Of a stretch of DNA of 64,000 nt, positions 26,909 through 36,936 are shown one piece after another (the stretch's first letter is position 1; every line of letters begins with the position of its first letter). Source of the stretch: Albidovulum sp. (GTDB taxonomy: Bacteria; Pseudomonadota; Alphaproteobacteria; Rhodobacterales; Rhodobacteraceae); the NCBI GenBank assembly GCA_026989275.1, contig JALSJQ010000022.1, positions 1 to 64,000 on the forward strand, given 5' to 3'. Under the pieces are notes generated by a model, which was not told where the DNA came from, did not search any database, and saw only the letters and a list, made by a program, of their open reading frames with translations. The position numbers were made by a program, and so were the translations under genes.

Positions 26909-27613
26909 ATGAAGATCACCTGGCTCGGCCATGCCGGCTTTCGCATCGAGATCGAGGATGTCACGCTGCTCGTCGATCCGTGGCTGACCGACAACCCCTC
27001 CTTCCCGAAGAAATATCGTGGTGTCGCCATTGCCGGAGCGACCCATGTGCTCGTCAGCCACGGTCATTTCGACCATACCGCCGACGCGGTGGCCATCGCC
27101 CGGGAGCTCGGCATCCCCGTGGTGGGGATCTACGATCTCGTCACCTGGTGGGCCGAGACGGAAGGAATCGAGGCCGTCGGCTTCAACAAGGGCGGCACCG
27201 TGTCCCTCGGCAAGGCACGGGTGACGATGGTGAACGCGGTGCATTCCTCCTCGCTGCCGGCCGCGGCCGGGCCGGTCTATGCCGGCACCGAATCGGGCTA
27301 CATGATCGCCGGCGAAGGCCATACGATCTACTTCTCGGGCGATACCGACGTGATGGCCGACATGGAGATCTTCAACGATCTGCACAAGCCCGACATCGGC
27401 ATCCTCGCCGCCGGCGGCCATTTCACCATGGACATGAAACGGGCCGCCTGGGCCGCACGGCGCTTCTTCGACTTCAAATGGGTGATCCCCGGCCACTACC
27501 GCACCTTCCCGGTTCTCGAGCAGTCGGCGGAGGCATTGAAGGCGGGCCTGCCCGGCGTCGAGGTGCTGACGCCCGAGGTGATGGAAACCGTCGAGATCCC
27601 GCCGGCCGGCTGA
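26909..27613 (+). CDS. Metal-dependent hydrolase, UPF0173 (metallo-beta-lactamase fold)
   Basis: A 234-residue MBL-fold protein with HGHFDH (H51, H53, D55, H56), the N-terminal ITWLGHAGF, YFSGDTDVMADM and the C-terminal PGHYRTFP. These define UPF0173 (YtkL-like), whose substrate is unknown. Length is normal and all metal ligands are present. It follows the nitrilase by 262 bp in the same direction, with an AAGGGAGG ribosome binding site. Confidence 0.9.
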   Translation: MKITWLGHAGFRIEIEDVTLLVDPWLTDNPSFPKKYRGVAIAGATHVLVSHGHFDHTADAVAIARELGIPVVGIYDLVTWWAETEGIEAVGFNKGGTVSLGKARVTMVNAVHSSSLPAAAGPVYAGTESGYMIAGEGHTIYFSGDTDVMADMEIFNDLHKPDIGILAAGGHFTMDMKRAAWAARRFFDFKWVIPGHYRTFPVLEQSAEALKAGLPGVEVLTPEVMETVEIPPAG

Positions 27614-27721
27614 TCCCCAGCGCAGCCCCGGCGACGAAGCGGGACACCCGGCCGGACCCGGACGCCGCCGGGGCGCGATCGCATGGGCGTCCCTTCGGCC
27701 CGGCGGGAGGGGCGGCTCTCC

Positions 27722-28228
27722 TCACTCCGTTTCCCCTCCCCCCCGGCGGGCGGCGAAGAAGCGCCGCAAAAGGGCGGCGGCATCGGCTTCGGCAATGCCG
27801 TCATAGACATCGGGCGCGTGATGACATTGCGGATGGGTGAAGACCCGCGCCCCGTGGGCGACGCCGCCCGATTTGGGGTCGGCCGCGCCATAGTAGAGCC
27901 GGCGGATCCGGGCATGGGAGAGGGCGCCGGCGCACATGGCGCAAGGCTCGAGCGTCACATAGAGGTCGCACCCGTCGAGCCGCTCGCGACCGAGCGCCCG
28001 GGCGGCGGCGCGGATCGCCTCGATCTCGGCATGGGCAGTCGGGTCGGGGCCGGAGCGGGTGCGATTGCGGCCCCGGCCGACGATCCGTCCCTCATGGACC
28101 ACCACCGCGCCGACCGGCACTTCACCCTCGGCCGCGGCCCGGCGCGCTTCCTCGAGGGCCGCCTCCATGAAGCTCGCGAAGTTTCCCGTCATCCCGTCGA
28201 TACGCTCATGGCCGTTGCCCGGTGCCAT
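27722..28228 (-). CDS. tadA: tRNA-specific adenosine deaminase TadA
   Basis: TadA (168 aa) converts A34 to inosine in tRNA-Arg(ACG). Zinc and catalytic residues are H66 and E68 in AHAEIEAI and C96/C99 in LEPCAMCAGAL; the C-terminal RRLYYGAADPKSGG is also typical. Two starts are possible. The longer one is given because GGGAG precedes it at 6-7 nt; the second Met, 12 residues in (MTGNFASFM), is closer to the family average. It is divergent from the pseudouridine synthase gene, to which it is often adjacent. Confidence 0.93.
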   Translation of the reverse strand: MAPGNGHERIDGMTGNFASFMEAALEEARRAAAEGEVPVGAVVVHEGRIVGRGRNRTRSGPDPTAHAEIEAIRAAARALGRERLDGCDLYVTLEPCAMCAGALSHARIRRLYYGAADPKSGGVAHGARVFTHPQCHHAPDVYDGIAEADAAALLRRFFAARRGGGETE

Positions 28229-28305
28229 TCCAGCTCTCCCGCATCATCCGCGCCGTGGCATCGGGAAGCTCTTGCCTTTTCCCGCCGCTTCTCTAGGTGA
28301 AGGAC

Positions 28306-29181
28306 ATGAACGGAAAACCCCGAAGCGACAAGCGCCCGCCCCGTCCGCCGGCCCGCCCTGTCACGGGCGCCGACCGGCCCGCAGGAAGCGAACGCATCGC
28401 CCGGCGCATCGCCCGTGCCGGCGTCGCCTCGCGCCGCGAAGCCGAGCGCATGATCGTCGCCGGGCGCGTCCGGGTCAATGGCCGCCGGATCGATACGCCG
28501 GCCCTCAACGTCACCCCGGCCGATCGCATCGAGATCGACGAGCAGCCCCTGCCGGAGATCGCGCCCGTGCGGCTGTGGCGCTATCACAAGCCGGCCGGGC
28601 TCGTCACCACCGAGCGCGACGAGAAGGGGCGCCCCACCATCTTCGAACGCCTGCCCGGGGATCTGCCGCGGGTGTTGACGATAGGGCGGCTCGACATCAA
28701 TTCCGAGGGGCTCCTGCTCCTGACCAACGACGGCGCCCTCAAGCGCCGTCTCGAGCTGCCCGCGACCGGCTGGCTGCGCAAGTATCGCGTGCGGGTTCAT
28801 GGCAAGCCGACCGACGCGCTGCTGACGCCGCTCCGGGAAGGCATCGAGATCGACGGGGAGCGCTTCCAGCCGATGGAGGTCGTTCTCGATCGCCAGCAGG
28901 GCAGCAACGCCTGGCTGACGGTGGGGCTGCGCGAAGGGCGCAAACGCGAGATCCGCCGCGCCTTCGCCGCACTCGGCCTGCCGGTCAACCGGCTGATCCG
29001 CGTCTCCTACGGCCCGTTCCAGCTCGGAGATCTGCCGAAAGGGGCGGTGGCCGAGATCCGCCCCCGAGTACTGCGCGACCAGCTCGGCCCGCTTCTCGAG
29101 CGCGACCCCGCCCCTGCACGGGCGGCCCGGCGGCGGGCCCGCAAGCCTGGCAGGAACGGAGCGTCCCGAAAGAGCGATTGA
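28306..29181 (+). CDS. 23S rRNA pseudouridine synthase, RluB/RsuA family
   Basis: The 291-residue protein has a basic, Pro-rich N-terminus, an S4 RNA-binding domain (about 28-75, RIARRIARAGVASRREAERMI) and the RsuA-type catalytic domain with D130 in IGRLDINSEGLLLLTND. The architecture and GREGRKREIRR-like LREGRKREIRRAFAAL segment point to RluB, which modifies helix 93 of 23S rRNA, though RluE/F or RsuA activity cannot be excluded. The basic C-terminal tail ends in RKPGRNGASRKSD. AGGTGA stands 5 nt before the ATG; a GTG 9 bp upstream is the alternative. Confidence 0.9.
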   Translation: MNGKPRSDKRPPRPPARPVTGADRPAGSERIARRIARAGVASRREAERMIVAGRVRVNGRRIDTPALNVTPADRIEIDEQPLPEIAPVRLWRYHKPAGLVTTERDEKGRPTIFERLPGDLPRVLTIGRLDINSEGLLLLTNDGALKRRLELPATGWLRKYRVRVHGKPTDALLTPLREGIEIDGERFQPMEVVLDRQQGSNAWLTVGLREGRKREIRRAFAALGLPVNRLIRVSYGPFQLGDLPKGAVAEIRPRVLRDQLGPLLERDPAPARAARRRARKPGRNGASRKSD

Positions 29182-29455
29182 CCGGCCCGCCCGCTGCGGC
29201 GCATCGGCATGTCGCATCTCCCCGGGCAGGGCTTCCCCTTCCCTCGCCGCTCTGCCTATGATGGTGCGCGAAGCGCCCGGCGTCTCCGTCCGGTGCGCGC
29301 GTTTCCCGTTGGCGCCGGACAGGGCCGGCTATTGCATGGTGGACCCGAAGAGTGACGATTCTGCATGTATCGATCGACGATGGTGCCGCCGCTTTCCGTT
29401 CCGCCGGTGCGCACTGGAGCGAGCCCGGGGCGGAAACGCCCGAAGGAGCGCAGGA

Positions 29456-30400
29456 ATGAACGGCCGCCTGCTCCGGGTCGCGGCCCTGGCCGTCCTCGGT
29501 TTTCTGGCCGCCTGTTCCGAGGCCGGCCTCATGCGGTCGCCCTCCCCGGCGCCGCAAGGCCCCGCTCCCGCCGCCTCTCCGGGCCAGAGCCCCGAACTCA
29601 GACGCTATTATGCCGCGGTCGAAAAGCGGTTGCTCGCCCAGGGGCTGATGCGGACCGACCGCGAAGTGGCCTCGGCCCCCGTCACGGTCGATCGGCTGGT
29701 GCGGGACTTCATCCGCATCGCGCTCCGGGACGAATACACCTTCCGTGGCGGACGTTTCCTCCAGAAGGAAAACGTCAGCTATCTGCGACGCTGGCAGACG
29801 CCGATTCGCATGGCCGTGATCCACGGCCCTTCGGTCGCGCCCGCCGAACGGGCCCGCGACCTTGCCGAGATCCGCCGCTTCACGCAGCGGCTCGTGCGGC
29901 TGACCGGCGTGCCGATCAGCCTCGTGGCCGCAAGCGACCGGCCGAATTTCCTCGTTCTGGTGCTCGGTGCGCAGGAGCAGAAGACTCTCGGGCCGCGCAT
30001 CGTTCGCCGGCTGATGCCGGTTCTGGGTGACAGCGTGATCCGCGAGATGTTCTCGACGCCCCGCTCGATCTTCTGTGCGGCCTATGTCACTTCCGCGCCC
30101 GAAGCGCCGCGCGGCGTCTATACCCACGGCGCCGTCATCATCAAGGCCGAGCATCCGTGGCTGATGCGCCAGTCCTGCATTCACGAGGAGCTGGCCCAGT
30201 CCATGGGGCTGCCCAACGACAGCCCCGAAGCACGCCCCTCGATCTTCAACGACGACGAGGAATTCGCCCTCCTCACCCGGCATGACGAGCTGCTCCTGCG
30301 CATCCTCTACGATCCGCACCTGAGACCCGGCATGACGGCCGCAGAGGCCCGGCCGATCGTCGAGAAGATCGCCCGCGAACTGCTGGCAAGGGGCGCCTAG
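29456..30400 (+). CDS. DUF2927 lipoprotein
   Basis: A 314-residue protein with a type II signal peptide ending in the lipobox LAAC (C20), followed by a Pro/Ala-rich linker (25-48). The DUF2927 domain occupies most of the rest, including WQTPIRMAVIHGPS and a CIHEELAQSMGLPNDS segment. The HEE (243-245) with its flanking residues looks like a degenerate zinc-peptidase helix, but no enzymatic activity is established. GAAGGAG lies 7 nt before the ATG. It is convergent with the nucleotidase-like gene. Confidence 0.85.
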   Translation: MNGRLLRVAALAVLGFLAACSEAGLMRSPSPAPQGPAPAASPGQSPELRRYYAAVEKRLLAQGLMRTDREVASAPVTVDRLVRDFIRIALRDEYTFRGGRFLQKENVSYLRRWQTPIRMAVIHGPSVAPAERARDLAEIRRFTQRLVRLTGVPISLVAASDRPNFLVLVLGAQEQKTLGPRIVRRLMPVLGDSVIREMFSTPRSIFCAAYVTSAPEAPRGVYTHGAVIIKAEHPWLMRQSCIHEELAQSMGLPNDSPEARPSIFNDDEEFALLTRHDELLLRILYDPHLRPGMTAAEARPIVEKIARELLARGA

Positions 30401-30451
30401 AAGGCAGGCGCCGCCTTGCGCCCCTGCGGGGCACGACACGGCAATGCAGAC

Positions 30452-30478
30452 CCTGCCCGCCCCTGCCGGGCGGGCAGG
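30452..30478. terminator. Hairpin between two convergent genes
   Basis: CCTGCCCGCCC, loop CTGCC, GGGCGGGCAGG: an 11-bp perfect GC stem midway between convergent stop codons. No U-run follows on either strand, so it is either a bidirectional pause or a Rho-dependent end. Confidence 0.5.
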
Positions 30479-30493
30479 AAGCGTCAACCGGCG

Positions 30494-32029
30494 CTACTTT
30501 TCGCCGACCCGCCGGATGCGACCTTCGACCGGCGTCTTCACCCCGCCCACGGCCTCGATGTAGCGCATCACGTCATTGGCCATCAGCGTGCCGTTGCCGG
30601 CATCGACCAGCACCCGGCCGCCGCCGAGGGCGCCATAGCCGTCGCCGCCGCGCAGCATATAGTCGTTGGTCGCGACCTTGTAGAGCCGGTCCGGCTCGAG
30701 CGGCTGTCCGTTCACGGCCACCGACACCACGCGCCGGCCCGGCGGAGCGGCCGGATCCCACACCACCGTCAGTCCCGATACCTGGGGGAACCGCCCTGCT
30801 CCCTTCTCGACCTGGCTGAAGCCGTTTTCGAGGGCGGCCAGGACCTGCGAGCCGGGGATCTCGGTGACGACGGTCTTGTTGCCGAAGGGCAGTTCGGTGA
30901 GGATGTCCTTGCGGGTGAGCACGGTGCCGGGCTCATAGGTGCGATCGCCGCGGATGCCGCCGCCATTGGTGATGGCGATGTCCGCCCCGGTGGCCCAGCG
31001 CATGGCGTCGGCCACGAGATCACCCATCGTCGTCTCGACCGAACGGACCATCGCCCGGCGCGAATCGAGCGGCACCTCGGTCCTGCCGACCGGCACGGAC
31101 AGGCTCTCGTCGAGCCTGGCGCGGTAGGCTTCGACGAGCTTCTCCGTCTCCGGGTCGGGCGCGACGGCAGCGGTGTCGATGAAGCGGAAGCGCGGCACCC
31201 ATTTCACCTTCCGCTTGCCGTGCTTCTCGCCGATGGTGACGTAGAGATCCAGGGGCACGAGGAACCTGCCGTCGATCCCGGTCTCGACATAGGCGGTCCT
31301 GCCGTCATACCAGCTGCCGATGGCGTGATCGTCCCCCGAGACGATCACGTCGAACGCATGGCTCCCGATCAGCGCCCGGTCGTTCTGCCGGTCGGTCTGC
31401 ACCACGCCGATGACGAGATCGGCCCCCTTGCCGCGCGCTTGCTTCGCGGCGGCAAGCGCCGTCTCGACCGTCGGCAGGAAGACGAGATCGCCCGAGGAGG
31501 AGACGATCGGCGTCGTGTCCTGGGCGACGGGAACGAGCGCGATCTTCAGCCCCGCCATTTCCTTCCACGTCACCCCGCCGAGACCGGGCACGGAGCTGCC
31601 GTCCTTCCGGCGGATGTTGATCGCCGCCCAGGGGTATTTCGATTCCTTCATCCGCTGGAGGAAGACCTCGGGGCCGAAGTCGAATTCGTGGTTGCCGGGC
31701 ACGGCGAGATCGAAGGGCACGACATTGGTGAGGGCGATCATGTTGGCGCCCTTGTCGATTCCCGACAGGATCGAGGGCGAGAGCATGTCCCCGTCCATCA
31801 CGTAGAGCGTGTTCGGGTTGGCCGCGCGCTCGGCCCGGGCCACGGCGTTGAGCCGGGCGACACCGCCGCGGCCCTTGCGAGCGTCGAAGTCGTAGATGTC
31901 CCCGACACCCAGAATCGTGATCCGGATCGGTTCGCCAGCCCGTGCCGGACCGGCCGAAGGCGAAATGGCCGCGCCAAGGCCGAGCGCGAGCGCGGCCAGG
32001 ACGAGGCGCCTCGTCAAACGGAATGTCAT
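30494..32029 (-). CDS. Exported 5'-nucleotidase/metallophosphatase family protein
   Basis: The 511-residue protein has a Tat-like start (TRRLVLAALALGLG) with cleavage near PARA-GE (31/32). A calcineurin-like phosphatase domain precedes the 5'-nucleotidase C-terminal domain, with its NGGGIRGD and NDYMLRGGDGY motifs. The metal site is altered: the usual D-x-H is D44-I-Y46, the TH motif is TD (212-213), and GHxH is GDDH (232-235). D81 and GNHE (112-115) are kept. Related proteins with D-x-Y exist, so it may still be an enzyme, but metal or substrate preference must differ from UshA. Confidence 0.85.
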   Translation of the reverse strand: MTFRLTRRLVLAALALGLGAAISPSAGPARAGEPIRITILGVGDIYDFDARKGRGGVARLNAVARAERAANPNTLYVMDGDMLSPSILSGIDKGANMIALTNVVPFDLAVPGNHEFDFGPEVFLQRMKESKYPWAAINIRRKDGSSVPGLGGVTWKEMAGLKIALVPVAQDTTPIVSSSGDLVFLPTVETALAAAKQARGKGADLVIGVVQTDRQNDRALIGSHAFDVIVSGDDHAIGSWYDGRTAYVETGIDGRFLVPLDLYVTIGEKHGKRKVKWVPRFRFIDTAAVAPDPETEKLVEAYRARLDESLSVPVGRTEVPLDSRRAMVRSVETTMGDLVADAMRWATGADIAITNGGGIRGDRTYEPGTVLTRKDILTELPFGNKTVVTEIPGSQVLAALENGFSQVEKGAGRFPQVSGLTVVWDPAAPPGRRVVSVAVNGQPLEPDRLYKVATNDYMLRGGDGYGALGGGRVLVDAGNGTLMANDVMRYIEAVGGVKTPVEGRIRRVGEK

Positions 32030-32415
32030 TGCAATCTCCCTGTTCTCCCTGTGACGCCCGCGGTCGTGCGCCGCAGACGGCTCCCTCGCTCCACCGGTGG
32101 CGAAGCGGCGCTGTCAGCCTAGCCTCCCGTTGCGACAGGTCAAGCATGGCCCGCCTGACCCGCAGGGGTGCGCGTCCAGGTCGATTTCGCAAGGCACCGC
32201 CGACCCTCCTCGTCCGCCCGGCGCAGGACAGGCGCGGCGACGCCTCCCCTGCACCGCACCGCCGCCGAGGGCTCCGTCTTCACGACGTCCGGCGCTCCTC
32301 TCCACCCCCCGGAGACGGGGGCGCTTTCCGATCCCACGGGAAACCGGCGCCCTTTCCTGCATGAGAAAGGGGGCCCGAAGGCCCCCTTTCCCGTCATCCA
32401 CGAACGGAATGACGC
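32030..32415. other. Spacer between groEL and the nucleotidase-like gene
   Basis: A 386-bp gene-free interval containing the groEL terminator and the leader of the nucleotidase-like gene. A GGGAGATTGCAATG precedes the latter. Confidence 0.5.
32365..32390 (-). terminator. groEL terminator hairpin with UUCG loop
   Basis: On the minus strand GAAAGGGGGCC, TTCG, GGCCCCCTTTC forms an 11-bp stem closed by the very stable UUCG tetraloop, 25 bp past the groEL stop. The tail has few U residues beyond the stem. Confidence 0.75.
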
Positions 32416-34077
<1,662 letters not shown>

Positions 34078-34098
34078 TTACCGAACCTGGCGATTCAG

Positions 34099-34132
34099 CA
34101 TTCGGCAGTCCCCAAAGGCGACTGCCCGAATG
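34099..34132. repeat. Inverted repeat in the groES-groEL spacer
   Basis: CATTCGGCAGTC and GACTGCCCGAATG pair over 12 bp with one bulged C and a 9-nt loop. Being between co-transcribed genes and lacking a U-run, it is more likely a processing or pausing site than a terminator. Confidence 0.55.
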
Positions 34133-34144
34133 GCATGGAGGCGA

Positions 34145-34432
34145 TCACTCGACGATGCCGAGGATGTCGCTCTCCTTCATGATGAGGAATTCCTCCCCGT
34201 CGATCGTGACCTCGGTGCCCGACCACTTGCCGAACAGCACCCGGTCACCCGGCTTGACGGACATGGGAATGAGTTCACCGGAGTCCTTGCGGGCACCCTC
34301 GCCGACCGCAATGATCTCGCCTTCGGCCGGCTTCTCCTTCGCGGTGTCGGGAATGATCAGCCCGCCCTTGGTCTTCTCTTCGCTTTCGATACGGCGAACC
34401 AGCACACGATCGTGCAGCGGTTTGAATGCCAT
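34145..34432 (-). CDS. groES: 10 kDa co-chaperonin GroES
   Basis: GroES (95 aa) caps the GroEL ring. [32 protein letters not shown] covers the conserved N-terminal barrel and mobile loop (about 16-32); [14 protein letters not shown] and ESDILGIVE complete it. The start [10 protein letters not shown] is standard, with GAAGGAGA upstream. The longer frame upstream crosses the CIRCE operator and is rejected. Confidence 0.98.
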   Translation of the reverse strand: MAFKPLHDRVLVRRIESEEKTKGGLIIPDTAKEKPAEGEIIAVGEGARKDSGELIPMSVKPGDRVLFGKWSGTEVTIDGEEFLIMKESDILGIVE

Positions 34433-34496
34433 CTGGATCTCTCCTTCTGTTGAGTCCAACCCTTCGAGGCGTTGGCCCGGTGATGGCCGCCCGTTG

Positions 34497-34523
34497 TTGG
34501 CACTCACCACCACCGAGTGCTAA
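34497..34523. promoter_or_regulatory. CIRCE operator (HrcA binding site)
   Basis: TTGGCACTC, 9 nt, GAGTGCTAA: one mismatch from the CIRCE consensus TTAGCACTC-N9-GAGTGCTAA. It lies just after the groES -10 element, around the predicted transcription start, where the HrcA repressor would block the promoter and release it on heat shock. Confidence 0.95.
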
Positions 34524-34532
34524 CACACCGGC

Positions 34533-34561
34533 GATTTAGGAGTGTGCTCCATCCTTGTCAA
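34533..34561 (-). promoter_or_regulatory. groESL promoter
   Basis: On the minus strand TTGACA and TAAATC are separated by 17 bp. The predicted start, about 7 nt beyond the -10, falls beside the CIRCE element, giving a leader of about 95 nt to groES. The housekeeping-type hexamers fit HrcA-controlled groE operons, as opposed to sigma-32 promoters. Confidence 0.8.
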
Positions 34562-35115
34562 CAGCCGGCCGCCGAGAATTTTCGCCGATTTTTAGATGAA
34601 ATCCGCCGAGGCCCGCCGATCCGCTGTCGGGTGGTATCGGGCCGGGGCGAGGCGGATCTCCTGCACCCCTGCCGAACGACGAGGGTGCCGGGCAAGCCGC
34701 ACCGCCGCTTGTGCGGACCCTTCCCGGCAAGGAGGACGGCACCCTGTCGGCAGCCGCCGGACGGCGCCGCCTCCGGGAGGCTGCCGGCCGGACCAGCCGG
34801 CCGCATCCGGCGCCTTCTGCGACACGGTTCGCGGATCTTTCGGGCACGCGGCGATCATGCGGCCGATCGTCGGCGATCGGACCACCTCCTTTCCGGCGCG
34901 GACGATAGAGATTGCCGCCCGGAACGACGGCACCCCGCGCCTCGCCGGTCCGGCGTTCTCGCCATCCAGCCGCATTGCCGCCGCTGGCGCGGAGATGGTC
35001 GGGCTCGGCCTTCCCCCGGCACGGGCGCCCCGCGCCTCGGGCCTGCACCCCGGCTTTCCGCCCGATGGCCGTTCCCCGTCGATCGGAAATCCTGCCGCGG
35101 CGGCTCCCCGTGTCC
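34562..35115. other. Gene-free spacer upstream of groESL
   Basis: A 554-bp interval between the groES promoter and the gshB stop. Frames through it are Arg/Pro-rich, overlap one another on both strands and match no family I recognise. No RNA gene, repeat or mobile remnant was identified. Confidence 0.5.
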
Positions 35116-36102
35116 TCAGCTTCCGGTCTCGCCGCCGACCCGGCGGCCTGCACTCTCCTGCCGGCGCGCCTCGATCGCATCCCAGATGCGGGCGGCGGCA
35201 TTGATGCCGGTGAAGCGTTCGAGCTCCTGGATGCCGGTCGGCGAGGTGACGTTGATCTCGGTCAGCCAGTCGCCGATGATGTCGATGCCGACGAAGACCA
35301 GCCCCCGCTCGCGCAGGAGCGGGCCGATGCGGGCACAGATCTCGCGATCGCGGGCGTCGAGCTCGATCGGCTCGGGCCGGCCGCCCACATGCATGTTCGA
35401 GCGGGCCTCCCCGGCAGCCGGCACGCGGTTGATCGCCCCGACCGGCACCCCGTCCACCAGGATCACCCGCTTGTCGCCCGCCTTCACCTCGCCGAGATAT
35501 TTCTGGACGATGAAGGGCTCGCGGCTCATGCCCGTGAAGAGCTCGTGCAGCGCGGCGAGATTGACGTCGTCGGCCGAGAGGCGGAACACCCCGGCCCCGC
35601 CATTGCCGTAGAGCGGCTTGAGGATGATGTCGCCGTGGCGGTCGCGGAAGGCGCGGACCTCCTCGAGATCGCGGGTGATCATGGTCGGCGGGGTCAGTTC
35701 GGGAAAGTCGAGCACCAGCAGCTTCTCGGGGGAATTGCGCACCCAGAAGGGATCATTGACCACGAGGGTCCGCGGATGGACGCGTTCGAGAAGATGGGTG
35801 GTGGTGATGTAGGCCATGTCGAAGGGGGGGTCCTGACGCAGGAGCACGACGTCGAACCGCGAGAGATCGACCCTCTCCCGCGGGCCGGCCTCGACATGGG
35901 CGCCCCGCTTGCGCCGCACCTTCACCCAGCGGCCGCGCGCGAACACCCGCCCCTCGTCGAAGACCAGATCCCCGGGCGTATGGACGAAGATCCGGTGCCC
36001 GCGGGTCTGCGCCTCCTCGGCGAGACGGAAGGTGCTGTCGGCATCGATATCGACCGCTTCGATCGGGTCCATCTGGATCGCCACCTCGAGACGCCCGCTC
36101 AT
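35116..36102 (-). CDS. gshB: Glutathione synthetase
   Basis: GshB (328 aa) joins gamma-glutamylcysteine and glycine with ATP. The N-terminal [50 protein letters not shown] and the ATP-grasp segments [33 protein letters not shown] and [15 protein letters not shown] match the family. Two ATGs are close together; the second is used because GGAGG then lies 7 nt away. It is leftward, 375 bp downstream of yraN, in the alphaproteobacterial lpoA/rsmI/yraN/gshB neighbourhood. Confidence 0.95.
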   Translation of the reverse strand: MSGRLEVAIQMDPIEAVDIDADSTFRLAEEAQTRGHRIFVHTPGDLVFDEGRVFARGRWVKVRRKRGAHVEAGPRERVDLSRFDVVLLRQDPPFDMAYITTTHLLERVHPRTLVVNDPFWVRNSPEKLLVLDFPELTPPTMITRDLEEVRAFRDRHGDIILKPLYGNGGAGVFRLSADDVNLAALHELFTGMSREPFIVQKYLGEVKAGDKRVILVDGVPVGAINRVPAAGEARSNMHVGGRPEPIELDARDREICARIGPLLRERGLVFVGIDIIGDWLTEINVTSPTGIQELERFTGINAAARIWDAIEARRQESAGRRVGGETGS

Positions 36103-36477
36103 CCGCATTCCTCCCCCGCGCCTGTCTTCCCGGCTTCCGGGCACCCTGTGGTCCTTGCCGCGCCCGGCCTCTGCCATGCCTCCTTTTCGCTTCCGTCGCC
36201 GCGGGACGCAAGAGCGTGCGGCCTGCCGACGCGGTCGCACCCGGCCGGCCCGGCTCGCGCTCCTTGCCGTTCACCGGTGTGAATGCCCCCGCCACAGGGC
36301 GACATGCGCGGGAAGGACAGCACGCACACAAACAAGGCTGCCTCCGAAACGCCCCGGCGCGGGGAAGGCACTGGCCCCGCACCCGGGCCGGCGCGAGGCG
36401 GACGAGACGGCCCGGACGCTCCCGCGGTTGTTTGCGGCGTCTTCCGTATCGCTACCTGATCGGGGAACGAAGGCGGT
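36103..36477. other. Spacer between yraN and gshB
   Basis: A 375-bp interval with no credible gene and no clear promoter hexamers; it should contain the gshB promoter if the gene is not read through from yraN. A near-palindrome TTCACCGGTGTGAA occurs at about 36271-36284. Confidence 0.4.
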
Positions 36478-36936
36478 TCAGACCATCATCTCGGCCCCGA
36501 AGGCGTTTTCCAGCACCTGACAGTCGCCGTTGGCATCGACCAGCGCCACGTCGAAACGCATCGCTACCTCGAGCCTTCCCGCTTCCCGCATCAGGTAGTC
36601 GAGAGCGGCGTTCATGATCCGGCGCATCTGCCGCGGTTGCAGGCGCGCTCCGGCGAGGCCGTGTGAACGGGCCCGCTTGACCTCGACGAAGACGAGACAT
36701 CCGTGCAGGCGGATCACGAGATCGATCTCGCCATGACGCGAGCGCCATCGACGGGCGACGAGCGCGCCGCCGGCCGCCTCGTACCAGGTCACGACCCGCT
36801 CCTCGGCCTCGAGCCCGCGCAGATATGCCGGGAGCCCGCCGCCGCGACGTTTCGCGGGCCACGCCCCCGGATGCACCCCCACCGCACATCCGCCTGCCGC
36901 TCCGGGATACACGCCCGTTTCACTCGTTGCCGTCAT
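36478..36936 (-). CDS. YraN family protein (UPF0102), nuclease-like fold
   Basis: The 152-residue protein carries the UPF0102 core: RGLEAEERVVTWYEAAGG, then RHGEIDLVIRLHGCLVFVEVKRA, where GEIDL and EVK correspond to a PD-(D/E)xK nuclease-type active site. Function is not established. The first 35 residues are a weakly conserved extension and the true start may be internal. Its start overlaps the end of rsmI by 17 bp; rsmI-yraN is a widely conserved pair. Confidence 0.88.
   Translation of the reverse strand: MTATSETGVYPGAAGGCAVGVHPGAWPAKRRGGGLPAYLRGLEAEERVVTWYEAAGGALVARRWRSRHGEIDLVIRLHGCLVFVEVKRARSHGLAGARLQPRQMRRIMNAALDYLMREAGRLEVAMRFDVALVDANGDCQVLENAFGAEMMV

Noticed and set aside
34596-35204. 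Plus-strand frame of 202 codons upstream of groESL
   Set aside because: Arg/Pro/Ser-rich, overlaps frames on both strands and the gshB 3' end, no similarity and no ribosome binding site.
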